DNA of 5,055 nt, taken from positions 1-5,055 of the forward strand of contig JALGXY010000044.1 of assembly GCA_029824495.1 (NCBI GenBank), in the 5' to 3' direction. The position numbers were made by a program, and so were the translations under genes. Under the pieces are notes generated by a model, which saw only the letters and a list, made by a program, of their open reading frames with translations, was not told the origin of the DNA and ran no database searches. Source of the DNA: Fimbriimonadia bacterium. GTDB lineage: Bacteria > Armatimonadota > Fimbriimonadia > Fimbriimonadales > Fimbriimonadaceae. This document shows, in pieces, positions 1-5,055 of the stretch (position 1 is its first letter; every line of letters begins with the position of its first letter).

Positions 1-2
1 AC

Positions 3-303
3 ATGGGCAGAGTGATCCTGGACCGGCAGACGAGCTTCTCAAGCGGCCATCGCTATTGGGATCCATCGCTTACTGATGCTGAGAACCACGCCATTTACGG
101 GCGGTGGGCGTCACAGTTCAATCACGGTCACAACTACGTTTTGAGGGCTGATTGACTCAGTTCATGAGGGTCATTCAGTTGCAAGGCTGACGACCGCCGT
201 GGACATGCAACTCTCGTCTGGACATGCGTTAGCCATGCTCGAACACGTCATACCTCGTCTACCGGTCTTGCACGACAATTTGTACGACAGCAACTCCGGC
301 TAA
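3..303 (+). pseudogene. 6-pyruvoyl-tetrahydropterin synthase / QueD-like gene, broken by a frame change
   Basis: The first frame (ATG at 3, TGA at 153-155) gives 50 residues that match the start of the 6-pyruvoyl-tetrahydropterin synthase family, enzymes of pterin and queuosine-precursor synthesis. The zinc-ligand histidines are visible as 'SSGHRYW' (His16) and 'NHGHNYVL' (His41, His43). The 'HRYW' form resembles the QueD-like subfamily I recall from cyanobacteria and others. The usual catalytic Cys before the HGH motif is replaced: 'YGRWAS' stands where 'FGKC' is typical. After the TGA, similarity seems to resume one frame over (148-303), with 'TTAVDMQ' in place of the family's 'TGMVVDL' and 'LEHVIPRL' in place of the helix that follows, ending at TAA 301-303. 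The usual length is about 120-140 residues, and no convincing C-terminal end is seen. The match weakens after the break, which favours decay over a single read error. The window opens 2 bases before the ATG, so the true start could lie upstream. Confidence 0.7.
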
Positions 304-441
304 CTCAGGATTTCTACTATCGACCAGGTTCGACCGGCCCCTGGTTCTCCCTGCATTCGGGCAAACTTCCTCCTCAGGCTCATTTGAACGAGCCCTTTCG
401 GCCCCATTACATCAGAATCCACTTCAGCATTCAATCCCCTC
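304..441. other. Non-coding gap with a short inverted repeat upstream of the channel gene
   Basis: No supported gene lies between the broken pterin gene and the channel gene. The one structure seen is ACCAGG (323-328) facing CCTGGT (340-345), a 6-bp stem with an 11-base loop. It is not followed by a T-run, so it is at best a weak terminator. One frame is open from 168 to about 452, but it has no plausible early start and its translation resembles no family I know. No convincing promoter was found. Confidence 0.4.
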
Positions 442-1488
442 TTGTGCTACTCTAATCTAGTGCCTGCCAACGAGCACGTACCAAGACTGGTAAGACCAGC
501 AAGGCGACCGATTCAGACTCTCGTCGTCCGGCTTGGCTGGGCAACGTTGATCGTGCTCGTAGCTTGGGGGCTGCTCTACTTTCAGCGCGACGGCCTGCTG
601 GACAACATCGATGGTGTTGTCAACGGCCTTGACGTTCTCTATTTCACCGTTGTCACTGTCACCACCCTGGGCTATGGCGACATCGTTCCCGTCACGCCTG
701 AGGCCAGGGCCTTGGTCGCCTTTGGGATCACACCGCTGCGGATCATTATCTGGGTTCTCCTGCTCACCACCGCTTATGAGCTTGTCCTGCGGCGATCGAT
801 CGAATACATCGAAATGAAACGACTTCACAAATATCTGAACGGACACTTCGTCATCTGCGGCTATGGCGTCAAAGGGCATGCTGCTGCAGTTGAGCTCATC
901 GAAAGAGGAGTCAAGCCTGAGCAGATCCTCGTCATTGACCAGAACGAGAGTGCTCTTGAAGACGCCTCGAGACTGGGCCTGACCGGAATTCGCGGAGATG
1001 CATCTAGTCAAAGAACGCTGAAAGATGCGTCGATCCACACAGCCTCACAGGCGATCATCGTGCCGCACAGAGACGAGACCTGCGTCCTGATCTGTCTGAC
1101 CATCAAGGATATGGCCCCTGATGTCAACATCATCGCGGCAGCACGCGAGGATGAGAATGCCAAGCTGATTCGAAGCAGCGGGGCGTCTGTGGTCATCACT
1201 CCTGCGGCGGGAGGCGGTCGGCTTCTGGCAGCAGCATCGACATCTCCCTTTGCAGCCTCGATGATGGAAGAGATGTATGAACACGGCCGTGGCGCCGACA
1301 TCTTTGACTACGAGGTGAAAGAAGAGGATCTCGGGCTGTTCCCCTCAGATGTGAATTCACTGCAGGGGCAGCTGGTCTTGGCTGTTCAATCGGGTGGCCG
1401 CTCCATCCGACACAAAGAGGCTGCCAAGCATGTGCTCCTGCGCGGCGATGTGATCATCGTGTTCTCGCCAGCCTATCTGCGATCCTGA
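442..1488 (+). CDS. Two-TM potassium channel with RCK (TrkA-N/TrkA-C) regulatory domain
   Basis: This is a K+-selective pore subunit expected to form a tetramer in the inner membrane, gated by a cytoplasmic RCK ring. Counting from the TTG at 442, TM1 is at about residues 28-48. The pore loop and filter 'TTLGYGD' are at 74-80 and TM2 is at about 90-113. A TrkA-N Rossmann domain covers about 135-250, with the glycine motif 'GYGVKG' (140-145) and Asp166 at the end of the second strand ('LVIDQNES'), the usual nucleotide-binding arrangement. A TrkA-C domain follows at about 288-343. There is no S1-S4 voltage sensor. The length of 348 residues fits GsuK/MthK-like channels. The start is uncertain: TTG 442 and GTG 460 are both possible, neither has a Shine-Dalgarno sequence, and an in-frame TGA at 385 limits extension. 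The PhzF gene starts 32 bp after the TGA stop, so co-transcription is possible. The ligand and physiological role cannot be read from the sequence. Confidence 0.9.
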   Translation: MCYSNLVPANEHVPRLVRPARRPIQTLVVRLGWATLIVLVAWGLLYFQRDGLLDNIDGVVNGLDVLYFTVVTVTTLGYGDIVPVTPEARALVAFGITPLRIIIWVLLLTTAYELVLRRSIEYIEMKRLHKYLNGHFVICGYGVKGHAAAVELIERGVKPEQILVIDQNESALEDASRLGLTGIRGDASSQRTLKDASIHTASQAIIVPHRDETCVLICLTIKDMAPDVNIIAAAREDENAKLIRSSGASVVITPAAGGGRLLAAASTSPFAASMMEEMYEHGRGADIFDYEVKEEDLGLFPSDVNSLQGQLVLAVQSGGRSIRHKEAAKHVLLRGDVIIVFSPAYLRS

Positions 1489-1520
1489 GCCTGCCCCTGA
1501 TTGTCGGCTAAGCTCATTCT

Positions 1521-2297
1521 GTGCTGAACAACATCTTTCTCGTCGATGCGTTTGTGGGGAAGCGCGAACGCGGCAATCCTGCTGGCGTCTGCCTTCTCGA
1601 CGCTCCAGCCCGAAAAGAATGGATGCAGGAGCTGGCAGAAGAGATGGCGCAGGCAGAGACCGCATTTGTCTGCAAAGTTGACGGCCAATGGCAGCTGCGC
1701 TGGTTTACCCCCGTCTGCGAAGTTGATCTGTGCGGCCACGCCACCCTGGCGTCGGCCAAAGTTCTGTTTTCGAATGGGCTGGCCGATGATGAAGTGCGGT
1801 TTCAGACCAAGAGCGGAGAGTTGATCTGCCGTTCCGATGGTGATCGAATCAGCCTCGATTTCCCCTCGGCTCCCGCTGAGTCTTGTTCAACTCCGTACCC
1901 TCTGGCGAGGGTCGCAAGCGGTTCGTCCTGGTTTGGGGTCAGCCCGAGGGACTACTTTGCTGTGCTGCATTCGCAGAGAATGGTAGAGGAGTTTGAACCG
2001 GACTTAGAGGCGATAGAGGCAGCGGGAATGCGTGGTCTGATCATCACCGCACCTGGTGAGGAGACCGACTTCTGTTCGCGGTTCTTTGCTCCGCAATCAG
2101 GGGTTCCAGAAGATCATTTCACCGGGTCGGCTCACTGTACTCTTGCGCCGTACTGGGCCGGAAAGTTCGGCAAGACTCACCTCTCGGCTGTTCAGCTATC
2201 GAGTCGAGGCGGGTTCGCTGAAGTCGGGCTCGATGAAGACCGAGTGGTCCTCAAAGGGGCGGCCAGGATTCGGCTTGGCGGAGTGCTCGGCGAGTAG
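1521..2297 (+). CDS. PhzF-family isomerase/epimerase
   Basis: This is a cytoplasmic enzyme of the PhzF / diaminopimelate-epimerase-like fold. PhzF itself isomerises a phenazine precursor, but most family members have unknown substrates and no phenazine genes are nearby. The N-terminus 'FLVDAF...GNPAGVC' (6-24) is typical. 'AETAF' carries Glu46, matching the PhzF catalytic Glu45. 'EVDLCGHATLA' (67-77) holds His73. 'PEDHFTGSAHCTLAPYW' (196-212) is the second half-site, with Asp198 at the position of PhzF Asp208. The length of 258 residues is normal, so the enzyme looks complete and active. The start is GTG at 1521; no good Shine-Dalgarno is seen, but this start gives the canonical N-terminus. 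The stop is TAG at 2295-2297, where family members normally end, which bears on whether TAG is a real stop here. It probably follows the channel gene in one transcript. Confidence 0.93.
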   Translation: MLNNIFLVDAFVGKRERGNPAGVCLLDAPARKEWMQELAEEMAQAETAFVCKVDGQWQLRWFTPVCEVDLCGHATLASAKVLFSNGLADDEVRFQTKSGELICRSDGDRISLDFPSAPAESCSTPYPLARVASGSSWFGVSPRDYFAVLHSQRMVEEFEPDLEAIEAAGMRGLIITAPGEETDFCSRFFAPQSGVPEDHFTGSAHCTLAPYWAGKFGKTHLSAVQLSSRGGFAEVGLDEDRVVLKGAARIRLGGVLGE

Positions 2298-2298
2298 C

Positions 2299-2340
2299 AG
2301 GGCGAATACACATTCGTAAACTTGAAGCCCTTTCCAAAGG
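2299..2340 (+). terminator. Possible weak terminator after the PhzF gene
   Basis: The start of this spacer holds nested inverted repeats: AGGGC (2299-2303) with GCCCT (2327-2331), inside which CGAAT (2303-2307) faces ATTCG (2312-2316). A further CCTTT/AAAGG palindrome lies at 2329-2340. Only three T residues follow the outer stem, so intrinsic termination would be weak. The stems share bases and cannot all form together. Confidence 0.22.
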
Positions 2341-2351
2341 TATGTAACAAT
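2322..2351 (+). promoter_or_regulatory. Weak promoter-like pair upstream of the TPR gene
   Basis: TTGAAG (2322-2327) resembles a -35 box. After 18 bases AACAAT (2346-2351) matches 4 of 6 positions of a -10 box and is preceded by TG at 2343-2344, as in extended -10 promoters. The position, 24 bases before the start codon, would leave a short leader. The sigma-70 consensus may not apply in this organism. Confidence 0.2.
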
Positions 2352-2363
2352 CGATAGTCAGGC

Positions 2364-2370
2364 AAAGGAG
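2364..2370 (+). promoter_or_regulatory. Strong Shine-Dalgarno sequence for the TPR gene
   Basis: AAAGGAG sits 5 bases before the ATG at 2376. It is by far the best ribosome binding site in the window and fixes the start of the TPR gene, although that gene meets a TAG after only 38 codons. The channel, PhzF and beta-propeller starts have no comparable site. Confidence 0.75.
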
Positions 2371-2489
2371 CCACTATGACAACAGCCGCAGCACTGGCTG
2401 CTTTCATTGCTATCGCCTCGCCGGTTCAAGATGCACCGCATCTTTTCGATGAGCTGGGCGGGCTGCACATGAAAGTCAGCACAAACAAC

Positions 2490-2492
2490 TAG
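2490..2492 (+). other. In-frame TAG, codon 39 of the TPR gene
   Basis: The TAG lies between 'STNN' and 'LSQRYFDQGL'. From memory, relatives read roughly 'ST.S..AQ.YFDQGL' here, and this position is variable (Glu, Lys or Pro would be ordinary). A single change from CAG, GAG or AAG would produce it. The conserved first TPR unit begins directly after it in the same frame. Confidence 0.85.
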
Positions 2493-2600
2493 CTTTCGCA
2501 ACGCTACTTCGACCAGGGTCTAGCTTTCTTTTACGGATTTAACTTAGATGAATCGCTGAAGGCCTTTGAGCACGCCGCAAAGCTCGACCCAGACTGTGCC

Positions 2601-3194
2601 ATGAATTGGTGGGGCGTAGCTTTATCAAATGGACCGCACATCAACTTCACAGAAGTACCGCGAGATAAGGCGACTGCTGCGTGGGAGGCTTTGGAGCGGG
2701 CGAAAACCGCGCGTGCGTCTCAGAAAGAGAGAAACATGATCACAGCTGCCCGAGCAAGATTCAGCTCGGACTCGGAAGCAGCAAGGGCGCCACTCGATCT
2801 GGCATACCGAGACGCGATGAAGAAATTGGCATCAGAGTATCCGGCCGATGCTGACATCGTCTCCCTCTACGCGGAGTCAGAAATGATTCTTCATCCCTGG
2901 GATCTGCATTTCTCAGGCGGGAAACCAAAGCCATGGACAGAGGAGATTATCAAAATCGTGCAGGGTGCGGTTGAACTCGACTCAAAGCACCCTTTGGCCC
3001 CGCATCTTTACATTCACGCCGTCGAAGGCAGCTACACGCCCGAGCTCGCAGAAGAGGCTGCAGACGATCTGCTTCGACTCCAACCGGATCTTGGACATAT
3101 GGTTCACATGCCTTCGCATATCTATGTTCGAGTGGGCAGATGGAACGATGGCATTGAGTCGAGCAGGATGGCAATTGAGGCTGAAAGAGAGTAG
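2601..3194 (+). CDS. Middle open segment of the interrupted TPR gene
   Basis: This is what a gene finder would call as a separate 197-residue protein between the first and second TAG. It covers codons 76-272 of the full frame: the helical stretch after the first TPR, then 'HPLAPHLYIHAVE' and 'GHMVHMPSHIYVRVGRW'. It is probably not a gene in its own right. The ATG at 2601 is an internal Met within the conserved 'CAMNWWG' motif, no clear ribosome binding site precedes it, and the conserved sequence upstream (codons 40-75) would be excluded. Confidence 0.45.
   Translation: MNWWGVALSNGPHINFTEVPRDKATAAWEALERAKTARASQKERNMITAARARFSSDSEAARAPLDLAYRDAMKKLASEYPADADIVSLYAESEMILHPWDLHFSGGKPKPWTEEIIKIVQGAVELDSKHPLAPHLYIHAVEGSYTPELAEEAADDLLRLQPDLGHMVHMPSHIYVRVGRWNDGIESSRMAIEAERE
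3192..3194 (+). other. In-frame TAG, codon 273 of the TPR gene
   Basis: The TAG follows 'MAIEAERE'. In the family pattern I recall ('N..AI.ADE.Y') it falls on the conserved Tyr, so one base change from TAC or TAT would explain it. The next codons read 'VAKSPQQGN' in the same frame up to the next TAG. The family assignment of this position is from memory and needs an alignment. Confidence 0.85.
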
Positions 3195-3221
3195 GTGGCT
3201 AAGTCCCCTCAACAGGGAAAT

Positions 3222-3224
3222 TAG
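3222..3224 (+). other. In-frame TAG, codon 283 of the TPR gene
   Basis: The TAG sits between 'SPQQGN' and 'VFYMSHNHAML'. Relatives I recall read 'P.QGFY..YM.HN', which again places TAG where Tyr is expected. It is only 27 bases beyond the previous TAG, and the nine codons between still fit the family, so a frameshift does not explain the pair. Confidence 0.85.
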
Positions 3225-3233
3225 GTCTTCTAC

Positions 3234-3998
3234 ATGTCGCACAACCATGCGATGCTCTCCTATGCTGCAATGATGTCAGGTCGGCGTGCAGATGCCGAGT
3301 CGAGCTGGGCCGAGTCGATGGACTATTTCCCGAAGTATGTGATGAAGCAGTACGCAGCCTTCGTCGACGGAATCGGAGGAGCCGAATTTGAAGTTAAAGT
3401 GCGGTTCGGTCTTTGGGATGAAATCTTGGAAATGCCAGAACCCGACGAGGCCTTTCCTCTAGACAGGACGATTCGCCATATGGCTCGGGCGATCTCTTGG
3501 GCGGTCAAGGGCGATGCAAAGCGTGCCCGAATGGAGCAGTCACTGTTCTACGACGCTAAGAATAATGTGCCGGCAGATGAGTGGGGCATGCCCTTCAGCA
3601 CGACCGACAAGGTGATCGCCGTCGCCGAACACCTGATGAATGGAGAGATTCTGCTGGGTGAAGGCGATCTGGACAGGTCGATTCAAACCCTTAAGAAGGC
3701 TGCTGCAGCAGAAGATCAGCTCACCTACACGGAGCCGCCCGATTGGCTGATGCCTCCGCGACACGCTCTTGGCGCAGTGATGATCAAGGCTGGTCGCTTC
3801 GAAGAAGCCGAGTCAGTCTACAGAGAGGATCTAAGACGGGTTCGCAACAATGGCTGGGCTCTCTATGGTCTTTCCCAGGCGCTTCGTGGCCAGGGCAAGA
3901 CTGGAGAAGCAGATTCCAATGATGCAGTGTTTGCCGAGGTTTGGAAACACGCAGATACCGAGATCGACAGCTCCTGTAAGTGCGTAGAGTTTCAGTGA
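3234..3998 (+). CDS. C-terminal open segment of the interrupted TPR gene
   Basis: This is the last open stretch of the TPR gene (codons 287-540), which automated calling would list as a 254-residue protein. It begins inside the motif 'YMSHNHAMLSYAAMMSG', so the ATG at 3234 is an internal Met. A weak AGG lies 8-9 bases upstream, so reinitiation after the TAG at 3222 cannot be excluded. TPR-like helices are seen in 'PPRHALGAVMIKAGRFEEAE' and 'NNGWALYGLSQALRGQGKTG', and the protein ends with a 'SSCKC' tail. It is most likely part of one ancestral TPR protein. Confidence 0.5.
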   Translation: MSHNHAMLSYAAMMSGRRADAESSWAESMDYFPKYVMKQYAAFVDGIGGAEFEVKVRFGLWDEILEMPEPDEAFPLDRTIRHMARAISWAVKGDAKRARMEQSLFYDAKNNVPADEWGMPFSTTDKVIAVAEHLMNGEILLGEGDLDRSIQTLKKAAAAEDQLTYTEPPDWLMPPRHALGAVMIKAGRFEEAESVYREDLRRVRNNGWALYGLSQALRGQGKTGEADSNDAVFAEVWKHADTEIDSSCKCVEFQ

Positions 3999-4008
3999 TT
4001 CTCAGTCA

Positions 4009-4048
4009 GGCATCTGCTTGAGCGGCTTAGACTCCTCAAGCGGATGCC
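4009..4048 (+). terminator. 14-bp stem hairpin after the TPR gene
   Basis: GGCATCTGCTTGAG (4009-4022) pairs with CTCAAGCGGATGCC (4035-4048) over 14 positions with a single G-T wobble, around a 12-base loop. It starts 11 bases after the TPR stop codon, the usual place for a transcription terminator or mRNA 3'-end stabiliser. No T-run follows, so it is not a classic intrinsic terminator. It could also be a palindromic binding site or a dispersed repeat. Confidence 0.5.
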
Positions 4049-4102
4049 ATCCGGCACTGCAAAACACGTTCCCTTTGCCGCCATGGTGAGTAAAGTGAGC
4101 TC

Positions 4103-5055
4103 ATGATCGCCTGCGTTACAGCTGCTGTCTTAATCACGTCCCCTTTCGATTTGGGCAGCCGCCGAGAGCTGTTTGTCGATCGGCACCTGATTGAGTCGAT
4201 GGAAGGAGTCACCCTTGAGATTGGGACCCTTCACGACGAAGGGCCGGTCTTCCAATTCGACAAGCCTTGGGAAGGCCCGTTCTGCGGTTATTCAACCGTC
4301 ATTAAAGATGGCGACAGGTACATGCTGTTCTACCGGGGTCTGCCCAAGGCGGGCGGAGACGGCTCGAACATCGAGACGACCTGTCTTGCGCTTTCAAATG
4401 ACGGCATCGAGTGGACCAGGCCAAATCTCGGGCTCTTTGAAGTGAACGGCACCAAAGCCAATAATGTGATCCTGGCGAATGCAGCGCCGGTAACCCACAA
4501 TTTCAGCCCGTTCCTCGACAGCAGGGAAGGCATCGACCCTGATGAGAAATTCAAGGGTCTGGGCGGGACCGAAGCTTCGGGGCTGATCGCCTACATCTCA
4601 CCGAACGGGATCAACTGGAAGAGACTCAGACAGGAGCCGGTCGTAACCGGCGGCATGTTTGACTCGCAGAACGTGAGCTTCTGGTCTGAATCTGAACAGC
4701 TCTATGTCTGCTATCTGCGCACCTGGACGGGCGGAGGATACTCAGGCCTTAGATCGATCAGCCGCAGCACGTCAAGCGACTTCATCAACTGGACTAAGCC
4801 AGAGCAGATGATGTTCGATGGCGGGCAGGCAGAGCACTACTACACCAGCCAGACCCAGCCCTATTTCCGAGCGCCGCATATCTACGTCGCTACGGCCGCT
4901 AGATTTATGCCGGGGCGGCAGGTTGTCTCAGCTGAAGAGGCGAATCAACTCGGTGTGAATCCGAGCTACTTCAGAGACTGTTCTGACGCTGTGTTGCTCA
5001 CCTCAAGAGGGTCAAGTATATATAAAAAAGACATTAAAACTGCACTTATCAGGCC
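4103..5055 (+). CDS. Glycosidase-like five-bladed beta-propeller protein, N-terminal part, cut by window edge
   Basis: The frame is open for 317 codons to the edge, with no in-frame stop. 'RRELFVDRHLIESMEG' (20-35) followed by 'KPWEG' (54-58) is the opening of a family related to GH32/GH43/GH130-type beta-propellers, which I associate with Planctomycetota and Verrucomicrobiota. Propeller-like repeats of 'S.DGI.W' type recur at 98-104 ('SNDGIEW'), 166-172 ('SPNGINW') and 225-232 ('SDFINWTK'). 'RDCSDAVLLTSRG' (291-303) is close to the family's central motif. The substrate is unknown; carbohydrate processing is inferred. Residues 1-13 are hydrophobic but lack a basic start, so a signal peptide is only possible. 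ATG 4103 is the only good start, since an in-frame TAA lies at 4091-4093, and its ribosome binding site is weak. The last 45 bases are much richer in A and T than the rest. Its own transcription is likely, given the hairpin upstream. Confidence 0.85.
   Translation, partial: MIACVTAAVLITSPFDLGSRRELFVDRHLIESMEGVTLEIGTLHDEGPVFQFDKPWEGPFCGYSTVIKDGDRYMLFYRGLPKAGGDGSNIETTCLALSNDGIEWTRPNLGLFEVNGTKANNVILANAAPVTHNFSPFLDSREGIDPDEKFKGLGGTEASGLIAYISPNGINWKRLRQEPVVTGGMFDSQNVSFWSESEQLYVCYLRTWTGGGYSGLRSISRSTSSDFINWTKPEQMMFDGGQAEHYYTSQTQPYFRAPHIYVATAARFMPGRQVVSAEEANQLGVNPSYFRDCSDAVLLTSRGSSIYKKDIKTALIR

Larger units (their letters stand above)
2376..3998 (+). pseudogene. TPR-family protein, one frame interrupted by three in-frame TAG codons
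   Basis: One frame runs 540 codons from ATG 2376 (strong ribosome binding site) to TGA 3996-3998. It is broken only by TAG at codons 39, 273 and 283, with no frameshift. Residues 1-20 are hydrophobic and Ala-rich, perhaps a weak signal peptide. A first TPR-like unit follows at 40-75 ('QRYFDQGLAFFYGFN', 'AFEHAAKLDPDCAMNWWG'). The middle has 'HPLAPHLYIHAVE' and 'GHMVHMPSHIYVRVGRW', hallmarks of a widespread long TPR family of unknown function. The C-terminal part has 'YMSHNHAML', 'YAAMMSG', a TPR-like pair near residues 455-510, and a Cys-containing tail ('SSCKC') like relatives I recall. Sequence between the stops shows no decay. A restart at ATG 2601 would lose the first TPR, so independent split genes are unlikely. 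The best reading is a recent pseudogene; sequencing error or amber readthrough are alternatives. TPR proteins usually mediate protein contacts; the partner is unknown. Confidence 0.8.

Noticed and set aside
323..345. GGTTCGACC, which resembles a tRNA T-loop, considered as a possible suppressor tRNA
   Set aside because: The flanking bases do not form a T-arm with a 7-base loop, and no anticodon arm, D-arm or acceptor stem can be built around it.
168..452. Open frame continuing past the broken pterin gene
   Set aside because: It has no ATG start and only a GTG at its very end. The translation is unlike any family I know and does not continue the pterin synthase.
428..456. TCTAAT (451-456) as a -10 box for the channel gene
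   Set aside because: It lies inside the coding frame if TTG 442 is the start, and no -35-like sequence is found at 16-18 bases upstream.
457..1038. 193-codon open frame on the minus strand opposite the channel gene
   Set aside because: It lies wholly within the clearly conserved channel gene. Its translation is rich in Asp and Gln with no recognisable motif and it has no ribosome binding site.
2056..2407. Overlapping frames on both strands at the PhzF end and spacer
   Set aside because: They are composition shadows of the PhzF gene without motifs. The PhzF frame carries all conserved residues.
1..5055. CRISPR array, insertion sequence, transposase, integrase or rRNA
   Set aside because: No regularly spaced direct repeats, terminal inverted repeats, transposase-like protein or rRNA-like sequence was seen.

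Overview
The window looks like bacterial chromosome of roughly mid-50s percent GC. All recognisable genes lie on the + strand. The best taxonomic hint is the protein cut off at the right edge, a glycosidase-like beta-propeller opening with 'LFVDRHLIE', a type I associate with Planctomycetota, Verrucomicrobiota and Lentisphaerota. The long TPR protein fits that setting. This is inference from remembered families, not a search result.

Layout, left to right. (1) 3-303: a 6-pyruvoyl-tetrahydropterin synthase/QueD-like gene. Its N-terminal half is well preserved, then a stop and a frame change break it. (2) 304-441: no gene; one short inverted repeat. (3) 442-1488: a two-transmembrane potassium channel subunit with a cytoplasmic RCK (TrkA-N/TrkA-C) module, apparently intact. 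(4) 1521-2297: a PhzF-family isomerase/epimerase with its expected active-site residues. (5) 2298-2375: a spacer with inverted repeats, a weak promoter-like pair and a very good ribosome binding site. (6) 2376-3998: a TPR-family protein of 540 codons in one uninterrupted frame except for three in-frame stops, all TAG (codons 39, 273 and 283). (7) 4009-4048: a 14-bp near-perfect hairpin just after the TPR gene. (8) 4103-5055: the start of the beta-propeller protein, running off the edge.

The genes do not form an obvious pathway. Channel and PhzF gene are close enough (32 bp) to be co-transcribed. The TPR gene and the beta-propeller gene each look like separate units.

The observation most worth following is the TPR gene. 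Three amber codons interrupt an otherwise conserved frame with no frameshift, two of them fall where I remember a conserved tyrosine, and the ribosome binding site is intact. Recent nonsense decay, sequencing error and amber readthrough all remain possible. The neighbouring PhzF gene appears to use TAG as a true stop, and the other genes contain no in-frame TAG, so wholesale reassignment of TAG is unlikely.
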